A stretch of DNA of 64,000 nucleotides, taken from the NCBI GenBank assembly GCA_028287135.1, contig JAQBQE010000051.1, positions 1 through 64,000 on the forward strand. The letters run 5' to 3'. Positions within the stretch are counted from its first letter, which is position 1, and each line of letters opens with the position of its first letter. Position numbers and translations under genes: made by a program. This DNA is from Myxococcales bacterium (GTDB taxonomy: Bacteria > Myxococcota_A > Polyangia > Haliangiales > Haliangiaceae). Shown one piece after another: positions 46,653 to 57,422 of this stretch. The notes under the pieces were generated by a model. That model searched no databases. It saw nothing but the letters and a program-made list of their open reading frames with translations, and was not told where the DNA came from.

Positions 46653-48275
46653 GTGCAGTTAGCCCCCGGCACGATCCTGCTGGGCAAGTACCGGATCGAC
46701 GACGTGATCGGTACGGGCGGCATGGGCCGCGTGGTGCGTGCGTCGCACCTCTATCTGCAGCAAGCCGTCGCGATCAAGATCCTGCTGCAGGAGATGGCCG
46801 CGAGCCCGTCGACGGTCGCCCGGTTTCTCCGCGAGGCGCAGGCGACGGTCCGGCTCAAGAGCGAGCACATCGCGCGCGTGATCGACGTCGGCACGATGCC
46901 CGACGGCATCCCGTTCATGGTGATGGAGTACCTGGAGGGGAACGACCTCAACCAGATCCTCCGGCATCACGGACCGCAGCTCCCCGAGGTCGTGTGCGAC
47001 CTGATGCTGCAGGCGTGCGAGGGCATGGCCGAGGCGCACGCGATGGGCATCGTCCATCGCGACATCAAGCCGTCGAACTTCTACATCACACAGCGTCCGG
47101 ACGGCTCGATGCTCCTCAAGATCCTCGACTTCGGCATCTCGAAGACGCCGGTCGGCTACGAGGATCTCACCGGCACGCAGACCGTGATCGGCACGCCGAC
47201 GTACATGTCTCCCGAGCAGATGAAGAGCGGCCGCGACACCGATGCGCGCAGCGACATCTGGTCGATGGGCGTCGTGATCTATCAGCTGCTGCAGGGTCAA
47301 CCGCCGTTCTCCGGCGAGAGCTACGCGGAGCTCGTGATCAAGGTCGGCACCGAGCCACCGTCTCCGATCCACGTCCAGCTCCCGGCGGGGCTCGGCGAGG
47401 TGATCCTGCGCTGCCTCGAGAAGGATCCGCGCAATCGCCTGCAGAACGTCGGCGAGCTCGCGCGCATGCTCGCTCCGTTCGCGAGTGATCCGACGACCGG
47501 GGCCCAGATCGCAGCGCGCACCACGCGGATCCTGGCGGCGCGCCACAACCAGCCGAACGATGGCCGTCCCTCGTTCGGAGCGATGAGCTTTGGCCAGCAG
47601 GGCTCGCCACTCTCCGCGGGCGGTGGCCTCGCGGCACCGGTGCCGCTATCGCCCGCGCACCTCACGCCGCGGACCTGGCCACCGTCGACGAGCACGTCAC
47701 AGGGCCGCGGGCAGATGACGCAGCAGACCCGCGGCAGCAAGGGCTGGCTGGTCGCGGGCGCCCTCAGCCTCGTGATTCTCGCGAGTGCGGGCGGGTACAT
47801 CGCGAACAACCTGATGAAGGACAGCGACCGCCGCGAGGGCGCGGTGGTCGAAGCGCCACCACCGGCCCCGGTCGCAGCGATCACGCCCGATCCGACGCCG
47901 CCGGCACCGACGCCGCCCGTACCGACGTCGCCGGAAGCAGCCACCGGATCGGCGACCCCAACCCTCGCCACGGGATCCGCGACCACGCCGGCCATCGCCT
48001 CGGCCACGCCATCGACGGCAACGGGGTCGGCGACACCGCCGCCCCCGACGTCGTGGAAGCCCACCGTCCCGCAGCCGACGATCGCACCGAAGATCGATCC
48101 GCCGCCGGTGACCGCGAAGCCGGTGCCCAAGCCGACGCCGAAGCCCGCGATCAAGGCCACCCCGAAGCCGGTGACGAAGCCGACCGTCAAGCCCAAGCCC
48201 AAGCCGGTGACGAAGCCGACGACCACGACGCCGCCGAAGAAGAAGAAGGGCGATCTGTTCGATCGCCGCGACTGA
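46653..48275 (+). CDS. Transmembrane Ser/Thr protein kinase
   Basis: A 540-residue PknB-type kinase. The kinase domain spans about 12-275: Gly loop GTGGMGRVV, catalytic Lys K42 (AVAIKILL), HRDIKPSNFYI, DFGISK, activation-segment end GTPTYMSPEQ, and SDIWSMGVVIYQLL. A linker leads to one membrane segment at about 367-388 (WLVAGALSLVILASAGGYIA). The extracytoplasmic tail is long and low-complexity: Pro/Thr/Ala repeats followed by a Lys-Pro run (KPVPKPTPKPAIKATPKPV). Such KP-rich tails may contact the cell wall. The start is GTG at 46653, 19 bp behind the small lipoprotein. CCTGC...GCAGG at 46634-46650 could form a small hairpin over the ribosome site. Confidence 0.9.
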   Translation: MQLAPGTILLGKYRIDDVIGTGGMGRVVRASHLYLQQAVAIKILLQEMAASPSTVARFLREAQATVRLKSEHIARVIDVGTMPDGIPFMVMEYLEGNDLNQILRHHGPQLPEVVCDLMLQACEGMAEAHAMGIVHRDIKPSNFYITQRPDGSMLLKILDFGISKTPVGYEDLTGTQTVIGTPTYMSPEQMKSGRDTDARSDIWSMGVVIYQLLQGQPPFSGESYAELVIKVGTEPPSPIHVQLPAGLGEVILRCLEKDPRNRLQNVGELARMLAPFASDPTTGAQIAARTTRILAARHNQPNDGRPSFGAMSFGQQGSPLSAGGGLAAPVPLSPAHLTPRTWPPSTSTSQGRGQMTQQTRGSKGWLVAGALSLVILASAGGYIANNLMKDSDRREGAVVEAPPPAPVAAITPDPTPPAPTPPVPTSPEAATGSATPTLATGSATTPAIASATPSTATGSATPPPPTSWKPTVPQPTIAPKIDPPPVTAKPVPKPTPKPAIKATPKPVTKPTVKPKPKPVTKPTTTTPPKKKKGDLFDRRD

Positions 48276-48356
48276 CGCGTCGGTCGTGCAAGAACGACAG
48301 ATCCGGCTGCGGTTTCGGCAGCTGAATTTGCGCTCGTGGTCGCGCGTCGAGCGCCC

Positions 48357-48449
48357 ATGATGCGAACGGGTCTGATCGTCGCCGCGCTCGTCACCGCGGC
48401 ATCACCTTGCTCTCGCCGATCACGAGCGGATGCTCGTGATTGCCGGTGA
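48357..48449 (+). pseudogene. Signal-peptide stub running into the GIDE-gene end
   Basis: ATGATG at 48357 begins MMRTGLIVAALVTAASPC, a textbook export signal. After 18 codons the frame enters the antisense of the GIDE-domain gene (identical to its sister copy) and stops at 48447. It appears to be the 5' end of a lost lipoprotein or secreted-protein gene, cut where the duplicated GIDE unit was joined. The GIDE gene in turn takes its last three codons from this foreign sequence. Confidence 0.5.
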
Positions 48450-49053
48450 GCCGGATCGTCGCCGGCGGAGCTTCGCGGAACGCGAGATCGCTGGCAGGCG
48501 GTGCCAGCGCCACATCGCGCATCATCGCGCCGCTCACCGCGATCGTCATCCCGGGCTCGAGCACGACCTCCGTGAACGAGCCGCCGCTTACCGGCCCCTG
48601 CGAGCTGTAGCCGTGGCGCGCCAGGAAGCTGCGCTTTCGTTCGGCGTCGGCTGCGGTCAGCTCGAGCGGCTTCAGATCGAACCGTGCTTGATCTCCGTCG
48701 ACGATCACCGTTCCCTCGGCACCGCGATCGATCAAAAATGGCGCAATCAACAGCGACTCGGCCTTGGGGCTCAGCGCCAACGGCGGCGCCCCGTGCGGGC
48801 GCGGGGACACGGTGACGCTCACCCGCGACCGGTACGCGACGCAGGTCCGCCCAGAGATCGGAGCCACGAGTGTCTGTTCGAACGCACGGACCACTCCGAC
48901 GACGCGCACGCGCTCACCTTCGGTCGAGGTCGCGGTCAGCAGCGGATGACGCCGCAGCGCCCGTCGCGCGCGTCGGCGCTCTGTCAGCTGGGGCGCGATG
49001 CCGAGCGCACTCGCGGCAGCAGCAGCCACGGCAACCGCGAGGAGGATCGACAT
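48391..49053 (-). CDS. GIDE/BAM-domain membrane protein (E3-ligase-like fold, no RING)
   Basis: A 220-residue protein with an N-terminal membrane anchor (MSILLAVAVAAAAASALGIA) followed by a basic stretch and a domain resembling the GIDE/BAM domain of mitochondrial MULAN (VRVVGVVRAFEQTLVAPISG, RTCVAYRSRVSV, LLIAPFLIDRGAEGTVIVDG). Bacterial members have only this domain, without a RING. It is almost identical over about 170 residues to the broken gene immediately upstream at 49.2-49.8 kb, so one arose by tandem duplication. Its C-terminus (SKVMPR) differs from the sister copy (SKVVLALT) because the breakpoint replaced the last codons. The molecular role of bacterial GIDE proteins is not established. 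Confidence 0.72.
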   Translation of the reverse strand: MSILLAVAVAAAAASALGIAPQLTERRRARRALRRHPLLTATSTEGERVRVVGVVRAFEQTLVAPISGRTCVAYRSRVSVTVSPRPHGAPPLALSPKAESLLIAPFLIDRGAEGTVIVDGDQARFDLKPLELTAADAERKRSFLARHGYSSQGPVSGGSFTEVVLEPGMTIAVSGAMMRDVALAPPASDLAFREAPPATIRLTGNHEHPLVIGESKVMPR

Positions 49054-49168
49054 GGCGCGCAGTGTACAGGGTGTTGTGACGTTCTTCGCATGTCACACGG
49101 CGGCCCGCGACGAGCTCAAAGCCCTCGTCCAGATCGGACTGCTGTTCGGCGGTCGCTGAGCCACGTCC

Positions 49169-49817
49169 TCACGTCAGCGCAAGAACCACCTTGCTCTCGC
49201 CGATCACGAGCGGATGCTCGTGATTGCCGGTGAGCCGGATCGTCGGCGGCGGACCTTCGCGGAACGCGATCTCGCTTGTGGCAGGAGCGAGCGCCACATC
49301 GCGCATCATCACGCCGCTCACCGCGATCGTCATCCCGGGCTCGATCACGACCTCGGCGAACGAACCACTGGACTGCCCCTGCGAGCTGTACCCGTGGCGC
49401 GCGAGGAAGCTGAGCTTCCGTTCCGCATCCGCAGCGGTCAGCTTGATCGCCTTCACATCGAACCGCGCGTGCTCGCCATCGACGATCACCAGTCCCTCGG
49501 CACCGCGATCGAGGAGGAACGGCGCGATCAACAGGGTCTCTGCCTTGGGGCTCTGCACGGAGGTGCGCGCGGTTCCGGACGAGTACCGGGCCAGGTTCGC
49601 GCTCACCCGCGACCGGTAGGCCACGCACGTCCGCGCGGACAGCGGAGCCACCAGTGTCTGTTCGAACGCGCGCACCACACCGACGACGCGCACGCGCTCA
49701 CCTTCGTTCGAGCTCGCCGTCAGCCGCGGATCACGCCCGAGCTCCCGACGCGTACGTCGACGCTCCGTGAGCTGCGGCGCGAGCCCGAGCGCACCCGCGG
49801 CGGCGGCGGCCAGGGCG
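49169..49817 (-). pseudogene. Second GIDE/BAM-domain copy with lost 5' end
   Basis: This copy parallels the gene at 48391-49053 residue for residue (GLAPQLTERRRTRRELGRDP, RVVGVVRAFEQTLVAPLSAR, LTAADAERKLSFLARHGYSS). Similarity continues upstream through the hydrophobic anchor to about 49817, but the position of the start codon is ACA in place of ATG and no ATG, GTG or TTG precedes the domain except GTG at 49693, inside it. There the sequence joins a sigma-factor fragment on the opposite strand. Without its membrane anchor a product from 49693 would be a 174-residue soluble domain, so it is probably a broken gene, though the domain itself is intact. Confidence 0.7.
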
Positions 49818-50282
49818 ATCGCCGATGTCCTCGAGCGTTCAGAGCCGGCCTGCCGCCAGCTCGCGGCGCGGGGACGCGATCACGTCCGAGACGAACGCCC
49901 CCGGTTCGAGCCCACCCAGGAAGCGGAAGATCGGCTGATCGGCGCGTTCGCGACCGCGATGATGAGCGGGGACGTCGACGCACTCGCGTCGATCCTCGCC
50001 GAGGACGCCGTCCTCTACACCGACGGTGGCGGCAAGCGGCTGGCGGCGCTCAACCCGATCTTTGGCCGCGCCAAGATCATGCGGTTCATCGAGGGCACCA
50101 AGACCAAGCGAGCGCTGCCGAGCGCCGAGACCGCGAGACCCGCGCGGATCAACGGCCTGCCCGGCTTCGTGCTGCGCGGAGACGAGGGCGTCGAGACGAT
50201 CGCGATCGAGACCAGTGGCGAGCGGATCGTGGCGCTCTATATCGTTCGCAACCCCGACAAGCTCCGGCACCTGTCGAGCTAG
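49815..50282 (+). pseudogene. C-terminal fragment of an ECF41-type sigma factor
   Basis: From about 49815 the plus strand reads IADVLERSEPACRQLAARGR, the end of a sigma-4 helix-turn-helix, then DERPRFEPTQEAEDRLIGAF, DVDALASILAEDAVLYTDGG, NGLPGFVLR and IVALYIVRNPDKLRHL, the SnoaL-like regulatory domain that marks ECF41/SigJ sigma factors. Sigma-2 and most of sigma-4 are missing, and the open frame before 49815 is only the antisense of the GIDE copy. It cannot bind RNA polymerase as a sigma factor. It is probably the transferred 3' part of a gene that is intact elsewhere, or the residue of one deleted here. Confidence 0.8.
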
Positions 50283-50290
50283 CGGAGTGG

Positions 50291-51274
50291 CTAGTAACGG
50301 CCGCCGAACACGAGGCCGCCGCCATCGGGACCGACGGTCGGCGTCAGGTACAGCGCATTCTCCGTGCTCTCCGCCGCGCGCGGCGCGATCAGATAGAGCA
50401 CGACACCACCGAGGATCGCCGCACCGCCACCGATCGAGATGATCGTGGCGAGGTTCGCGCGGCTGCGTGCATCACCGGTGATCTGCAGGCCCTGGTCATC
50501 ACACATCGAGGTCGAGCCCATGCAGTGGGCATCGATCGCGTCCTTGTACTTGCTGCGCGCGCCAAGCGTCAGCGCGACGGCGACACCGACCGCGATTCCA
50601 CCCGTCGCGGCCAGCGACGCTCCCACGATCCGCTGCGTCCGTCCCGGTGTGGCGGGCTCGTCGGGCTCCTCGGGCTCGCCGGTCGGCGGCTTGGCGGGCA
50701 TGCCGGGCCTCGGCTTCGGCCTGCCGTCGTCCTTCGGGATGTCGAGCGAGATCTCCGAGCTGCCACCTCGCTCGACCGGCGCCATCTTCCGCTTCTTCTT
50801 CCCGTCGAGCGTGAACTCGATGAGGTGCGGCCCCGGATCGACGCGCTGCTCGATCCCGACCTGGTTCGCCGGGAACGGCTTGCCGTCGAGCGTTACCGTC
50901 GCGACGATCGCGGGGTCCGCGTCGGCCGGCACCTTGATCGTGACGCGCGGGACGTTGGTATCGAGCTCCTCGGCGAGCTCCTTGATCTTCGCGGCGCGGT
51001 CATCCTTGGACTCGGCCGCCATCTTCTCGGCATCCGAGTACCAGCGATATGCGACCGCCAGTCGGCCCCACTCCTCGAAGCAGCGCGCGACGTTGAGCTT
51101 CGCGCCGATGCCCGGATCGAGCTTGTCGACCTGCTCGAACGCCTCGCACGCATCCGCGTACTTCTTCTCGCCGAGGAGCTTCTTGCCCTTCTTGAACAGC
51201 TTGTCGGCCTTGGTCTCCGCACCCACGGGTGTGGTGGCCAACGTCACGAGCGCTAGCCCGACGAGGATCCTCAT
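50291..51274 (-). CDS. Exported TPR/PEGA-like protein with membrane segments
   Basis: A 327-residue protein typical of myxobacteria. A signal peptide (MRILVGLALVTLATTPVGAE) is followed by TPR-like helices (about 22-100; KLFKKGKKLLGEKKYADACE, NVARCFEEWGRLAVAYRWYS), a PEGA-like beta region (RVTIKVPADADPAIVATVTL, VDPGPHLIEFTLDGKKKR), a Pro/Glu linker, and two hydrophobic segments near the C-terminus (IVGASLAATGGIAVGVAVAL; TIISIGGGAAILGGVVLYLI). The N-terminal part probably lies in the periplasm. The start overlaps the upstream lipoprotein stop by four bases. The role is unknown; PEGA-type modules are linked to cell-surface structures. Confidence 0.78.
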   Translation of the reverse strand: MRILVGLALVTLATTPVGAETKADKLFKKGKKLLGEKKYADACEAFEQVDKLDPGIGAKLNVARCFEEWGRLAVAYRWYSDAEKMAAESKDDRAAKIKELAEELDTNVPRVTIKVPADADPAIVATVTLDGKPFPANQVGIEQRVDPGPHLIEFTLDGKKKRKMAPVERGGSSEISLDIPKDDGRPKPRPGMPAKPPTGEPEEPDEPATPGRTQRIVGASLAATGGIAVGVAVALTLGARSKYKDAIDAHCMGSTSMCDDQGLQITGDARSRANLATIISIGGGAAILGGVVLYLIAPRAAESTENALYLTPTVGPDGGGLVFGGRY

Positions 51275-52752
51275 GGCAGCACCGAGAACACACCGCTATC
51301 CAGGAAGCCGACCGAGAGCGGCAACGTCCGGGTCGACAGATCACCGTCGGCGATGTTGGCGTAGCCACCGGCCATCGCGCTCGCGCGGATCGTGTAGAGC
51401 TTGCCCGGCACGAACACCTCCGGCGGCAACATGAGATCCTTCGTGGTGCTCGTCGCGTCGATCACGAACTGGTACTCGAGCGCGGTGTTCGCCATGTTCG
51501 GCACGAGCTCGAACAGCTGCACCTGATACATCGTGTCGGTTCCGGCGGCGCTCATGCTGATCTTCGCGGAGCGGGTCGGCCGCGGGATCATCAGGTGGTC
51601 CGTGGACAGCGGCATGCCATCGAACGTGATCAGCTCGGGCAGTCCCACCGGCAGCGTCAGCATCATGCCGGCCGTCGGCTCGGTGTACGTGAACAGCTCC
51701 GCGCGCAGCGTCACCGGCAGCGTCCCGGTGGGTGGTGTCGTCGTGCGGGTGGCCGAGGTCGCCCACAGGAGCACGGTGCGCCAGCCCCTGGCCTCGAACG
51801 GATTGCCGTAGGTCGCCGTCAAGGCGCCCGGAGCCGTCGCCGCGACCGAACCGGCGTGCAGCTGGATGCCGAGGGTCGCCGACACATCGACACCCGGTGC
51901 CGCCGCCAGGTTCCAGCTGCGGTTGACGGGGCCCATCGTGGGACGTAGCGGCACGTAGCGAGCGGCGACCGCGTCGGGCGCGATCGTGACGTCGAGCGTC
52001 CTGTCCGCCGGGACCTCCGTCAGCGCTCCCATCACCGTGTCGGTGCCGGTCTGGTCGAACGGGTCCGCTTGCATCACGCCGCTCAGCCGGTTCGCGAGGT
52101 AGCGCAGCACGAACACCGCGTCGGCGGTCGTGATCTTCTCGTGCGGCCGCCCGGTGATCTTCGACGTGCTGCTGAACGGAAACGTCGTCGGACCGAGCAC
52201 GGTCGCGTTCCCCACCGGCAGCTCGGTGCCGGTGAACCCGCGCGCATTCCAGGTGCCGGCGCTGAAGAACGTGAACGCCTCACCTGCCACGTACGGAGTC
52301 GGCAGCGTCGCACCGACCGTCAGCGACGCCATGTCGGGAGCGGGCGTCGGGTTCGGATGCTCGTAGACGCTGTAGCCGAGCGAGAACGTGCGGCTCGGCA
52401 GCTCCCACACATGCTGCCTGGGCGTCGGGAAGTCCGGCAGGTCGAACTGCACCGGCGGTGTCCCGGTCGCGATCGGTGCGGTCCACACGTTCACGTCCGC
52501 GAGATCCGCCGGCACGCGCGTGAAGCCCTCGACCGCGGCCTCGTCTTCGACCAGGAAGCTCGCCGAGCTCGCAGACAGATCCTGCGGTGCCCGGGACACC
52601 GTGGCCCCGATCGAGATCCGCTCGACCGTCAGGCTCACGAGATCGGGATCGGTGCTCGACGTCTGGTCGATCCCGGCGAGCTGCGCGCAGCCTGCAAGTC
52701 CGACGAGCGCAGCGGCGAAATACAGAAGCCCTCGGCGGGCCAGCCTACCCAT
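51271..52752 (-). CDS. Large beta-rich lipoprotein
   Basis: A 493-residue lipoprotein: MGRLARRGLLYFAAALVGLAGC (anchor C22). The mature chain is beta-rich with few cysteines and no recognised family; phrases such as VSLTVERISIGATV, FSLGYSVYEHPNPTPAP and LYTIRASAMAGGYANIADGD suggest stacked Ig-like or carbohydrate-module-like sheets. It is followed in coupled fashion (ATGA) by the TPR/PEGA-like gene and preceded after 38 bp by the helical protein at 52791, so the three form a likely operon directed to the envelope. Function unknown. Confidence 0.7.
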   Translation of the reverse strand: MGRLARRGLLYFAAALVGLAGCAQLAGIDQTSSTDPDLVSLTVERISIGATVSRAPQDLSASSASFLVEDEAAVEGFTRVPADLADVNVWTAPIATGTPPVQFDLPDFPTPRQHVWELPSRTFSLGYSVYEHPNPTPAPDMASLTVGATLPTPYVAGEAFTFFSAGTWNARGFTGTELPVGNATVLGPTTFPFSSTSKITGRPHEKITTADAVFVLRYLANRLSGVMQADPFDQTGTDTVMGALTEVPADRTLDVTIAPDAVAARYVPLRPTMGPVNRSWNLAAAPGVDVSATLGIQLHAGSVAATAPGALTATYGNPFEARGWRTVLLWATSATRTTTPPTGTLPVTLRAELFTYTEPTAGMMLTLPVGLPELITFDGMPLSTDHLMIPRPTRSAKISMSAAGTDTMYQVQLFELVPNMANTALEYQFVIDATSTTKDLMLPPEVFVPGKLYTIRASAMAGGYANIADGDLSTRTLPLSVGFLDSGVFSVLP

Positions 52753-52790
52753 CCCGCAAATGGTAGCACCGGGGTCGAGGGCAACGCGCG

Positions 52791-53480
52791 TTACTTGTCG
52801 CCCGTGTCGCCGCCGTCACCCTCGCCGCCCGCCCCGTCACGCCGCCAGAACCGCAGCCGCGAGCGACTGTCGCGCCCGGCCTCTGCCCCGTCGTCCTTGT
52901 CGGTGGTCTCGGGCCTGTCGGGGCGCTCGGTCTTTTCGGACTTCTCGGTCCGGTCGCTCTTCTCCGCACGGTCGTTGCGCTTGAGCCGGACCGAGGCCTT
53001 CACATCGGGCTCGGCGCCGGTCAATCGCTCGCTGTTCGGGATGAACCGGATCTCGGTCTTGATCTCGAACGACAGCGTCGTGAGGATCTTCGCGATCTCG
53101 TCGGTCAGGTTCAGGTTCGAGAGGAACTCGCGCGTCTCGCGAGCGATCACCTCGAACACCTTGTCCTTGGCGCCATCCGCGGACGACGCGATGTAGCCGG
53201 CGACCTCGGGGATGTTCTCGCGCGCGAGCTTGCGGATGCCCTCCTCGGTCGAGAATACCGCGCCCATGCCGGCGGCAAACGTCTTCTTGACGAGCTCGGG
53301 GACGAGGCTCTCCAGGCGCTGGCGCAGGGTCTCGGGCAGCCCGTCGTCGTCATCGCGACGCTGCTCCCGCCTGGGCGCGTCATCGCGACGCGGCTCCTCG
53401 CGCCCGGCAGGAGGCTCGGACCGTGCCCGCTCGCGCTCGGGTCGTGCTGGAGCGTCTCCCCCGTCGTCGTCGATCGACAT
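52791..53480 (-). CDS. Charged protein with central helical domain
   Basis: A 229-residue protein without signal peptide. The N-terminal 55 residues are disordered, Arg/Asp/Glu-rich (RPERERARSEPPAGREEPRR). A central helical domain spans about 55-170 (LPETLRQRLESLVPELVKKT, FAAGMGAVFSTEEGIRKLAR, LSNLNLTDEIAKILTTLSFE), and a charged tail of K/R/E/D repeats ends in RLRFWRRD and a Gly/Asp run. The helical part recalls phasin-like or membrane-surface coiled proteins but no family is claimed. ATG at 53480 is the only plausible start, although AAGGAG abuts it with no spacing, which would make initiation inefficient. It is divergent from the ABC1 kinase gene (62 bp). Confidence 0.62.
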   Translation of the reverse strand: MSIDDDGGDAPARPERERARSEPPAGREEPRRDDAPRREQRRDDDDGLPETLRQRLESLVPELVKKTFAAGMGAVFSTEEGIRKLARENIPEVAGYIASSADGAKDKVFEVIARETREFLSNLNLTDEIAKILTTLSFEIKTEIRFIPNSERLTGAEPDVKASVRLKRNDRAEKSDRTEKSEKTERPDRPETTDKDDGAEAGRDSRSRLRFWRRDGAGGEGDGGDTGDK

Positions 53481-53542
53481 CTCCTTGGGGTACCCCCGAT
53501 CCGCGTCGGGATCAACTCGCCTAACCCTGGTATCCTGCGCAC

Positions 53543-55366
<1,824 letters not shown>

Positions 55367-56392
55367 TCAGCCGATCTGCGCGCTCGTCGAGGCTGCATGG
55401 ACTCCCTCCGGTGACGGCTCGGGGTCGACCGGACGCCGCACCAGCAGCACGAGGGCGACGATCACGGCGATCAGCGCGGCGATGGCTAGCGCGACGCGCG
55501 CGACCCTGGCCCAGTCGATCGGCGAGCTCCCGAACACGACCTCGGGCCGCTGCCCGTGGACGATCGCGCGGTAGGTCGAGCCGCGAAACCTGTACGCGAG
55601 CACCCACGCCGGTAGCGCGACGCGCTCGGTCGTTTGGCCCTCGAGCAGGCATGCGACGTGAACATTGCGATACCGGCGCCCGGGGATCGATGGTTCGACC
55701 CGCGTCCGTGCGGTCGCATCGATCGCGCGCTGGACGATGTGGCGCGCCGCCGACCGCTGCGCGTCGAAGCTCTCGATCATCGCCGGCAGCTCGCCTGCGA
55801 TCGACGGCTGCTCGACCGGCACCGCCTTGCGCAGGTCGTAGTACGGCACGAGCAGGCGGCACTCGTCCGCATCGAGCCCGCGCGAGGCGGGGACGACGAT
55901 CGCATCGAACCGGAGCGGAACCTGGCCCGCGTGCGGCGCCCACGACGAGCGACGCGCACCGGCATCGGAGTCCGCGGTCCACGCCACGGTCGCCTGCGCA
56001 CTGACGAGCCAGCCCGCCCAGCACAGCGGGGTCAGCGACTCGAGCACGGCCTCGTCGCGCAAGGTCCTCGGCGCGAAGTACCCGCGGTTACCGAGCCACC
56101 CGCGCAGCGATGCTTCGGCCTGCTCGCGCTCGACGAGGAACGGGACCCGCACCCGCGCGCTCTCGATCGGATCGACGGGCTGCTCGATCACCATCGTCGC
56201 GCTGCAGAATCCACAGCGCGGCGCACGCGCCTCCGCATCGAACGCGACCGCGGCATTGCACTCGGTGCAGCGAAGGATCTGCGCGTACGCGCTGCGCTCG
56301 CCGCTGGGTGCCGCCGGTACGGGCAACGCGCAGATCGCACAGCGCAGGTCGCCGTCCTCGAGCTCGGTCTTGCAGCGCGTACAGCCGGTCAT
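55367..56392 (-). CDS. Zinc-ribbon membrane protein, second of a pair
   Basis: A 341-residue protein. The N-terminus holds two zinc-ribbon-like modules (CTRCKTELEDGDLRCAIC and CTECNAAVAFDAEARAPRCG ending FCSA). A mixed alpha/beta region follows with LRGWLGNRGYFAPRTLRDEA and WAGWLVSAQATVAWTADSDA, then one C-terminal membrane helix (about 302-325, VARVALAIAALIAVIVALVL). It shares layout and phrases (LxGWLG, PxWVxAxRxR, membrane end) with the upstream neighbour, so the two are paralogues. The start overlaps that gene's stop by four bases. Proteins of this kind are widespread but uncharacterised. It abuts the ABC1 gene with no intervening base. Confidence 0.75.
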   Translation of the reverse strand: MTGCTRCKTELEDGDLRCAICALPVPAAPSGERSAYAQILRCTECNAAVAFDAEARAPRCGFCSATMVIEQPVDPIESARVRVPFLVEREQAEASLRGWLGNRGYFAPRTLRDEAVLESLTPLCWAGWLVSAQATVAWTADSDAGARRSSWAPHAGQVPLRFDAIVVPASRGLDADECRLLVPYYDLRKAVPVEQPSIAGELPAMIESFDAQRSAARHIVQRAIDATARTRVEPSIPGRRYRNVHVACLLEGQTTERVALPAWVLAYRFRGSTYRAIVHGQRPEVVFGSSPIDWARVARVALAIAALIAVIVALVLLVRRPVDPEPSPEGVHAASTSAQIG

Positions 56393-57303
56393 GGCGCGGG
56401 CCTGTGCTGGGTGACGAGGAAGATCACCGCCGCGATCACCGCGAGCAAGAGCACGATCCCGAGGGTGATCTTCCACCACGACAGCGGCACCTTGCCCGCG
56501 ATCGCTCCGGTCTGTCCGTTGATCACGACCCGCAGCGGCGGCCGGTCGTCGCGATAGCGCACCGCGAACACCCACACCGGCACGAGGATCGGATCGAACG
56601 ACTCCCACTCCACGGTCGTCCGCCACGCCAGATCGCTGTAGCTGTCACCGGGCATGAACGCGCGCAGCTTGTCGCCGACCGCATCGATCGCCTCGCTGCG
56701 CGATGCTCGGCGGCAGTCGTCGGCGTCGCGCGAGAACTCCTCGTGGATCCAGCCGGAGACCAGCGCGGGCGAGAACCGCCGCAGCTGCCGGAGATCGAAC
56801 GGCTCGACCGCGCCGAGCGTGCGGTGGTCGAGCCCGGCCGACGCGCTGACGATCACGTCGGTGATGTACCCGACGTGCTGCCCCGCGAGCGGGCGGTACT
56901 CGGTGCGGGTGACCGTGCGGGTCTCGGTCTTCTCGTTCCCCTGGGCATCCTTCGTCGTGTAGGTCTCGGTCTCGGTGTAGTGCTCTCCGATCGACGCCGT
57001 GTAGTCGGAGCGCGCGACCGCTGAATACAGATACGCCGGCAGGTAGATCCCCCGGAGGTCCTCGAGCCGGGCGCGGCGCAGCGCGGGATCGGCATACAGC
57101 GTCCGTCCGCCGAGCCAGCCCTCGAGCCGCCGCCGGGCCCACACCGCGTCGCCGGTGAACGCCACGGCGAAGGCGGGATCTGGCTGACCCGCGCTCGGGG
57201 GCCGCTCGACGAAGTTCGGGCTCGCGCAGTAGGGGCACGTCGTCGTTCGCACACCTTCGAACGCGAGGCCCGCGCCGCACTGGTTGCACGAGAACGTCAC
57301 CAT
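56389..57303 (-). CDS. Zinc-ribbon membrane protein, first of a pair
   Basis: A 304-residue protein with an N-terminal zinc ribbon (FSCNQCGAGLAFEGVRTTTC and PYC: C-x2-C-x13-C-x2-C), the shared region (RLEGWLGGRTLYADPALRRA, IYLPAYLYSAVARSDYTASI), a Thr/Glu stretch (HYTETETYTTKDAQGNEKTE), and one membrane helix near the C-terminus (WKITLGIVLLLAVIAAVIFL). It is translated ahead of, and coupled with, its paralogue (ATGA overlap). The arrangement suggests a hetero-complex, with the zinc ribbons in the cytoplasm. Function unknown. Confidence 0.75.
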   Translation of the reverse strand: MVTFSCNQCGAGLAFEGVRTTTCPYCASPNFVERPPSAGQPDPAFAVAFTGDAVWARRRLEGWLGGRTLYADPALRRARLEDLRGIYLPAYLYSAVARSDYTASIGEHYTETETYTTKDAQGNEKTETRTVTRTEYRPLAGQHVGYITDVIVSASAGLDHRTLGAVEPFDLRQLRRFSPALVSGWIHEEFSRDADDCRRASRSEAIDAVGDKLRAFMPGDSYSDLAWRTTVEWESFDPILVPVWVFAVRYRDDRPPLRVVINGQTGAIAGKVPLSWWKITLGIVLLLAVIAAVIFLVTQHRPAP

Positions 57304-57422
57304 CCCACGACGAGGATACCCGGGAGTGGTGGCTGAAATTGGACTCGGAGGCCGCGGGGCGCGATCATGACATCTGGAACAAGCGGCCTTCCCACCGCGT
57401 TCGTTCCAGTGAGAGGTCGTAC

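Noticed and set aside
49076..49159. A 27-codon GTG frame between the two GIDE copies (MTFFACHTAARDELKALVQI...)
   Set aside because: No ribosome site, no known motif; could be a gene remnant, but nothing supports it.
49767..50282. Complete small SnoaL-like protein
   Set aside because: Its first 16 codons are antisense GIDE sequence, and the sigma-4 tail shows that it is a truncated ECF41 factor.
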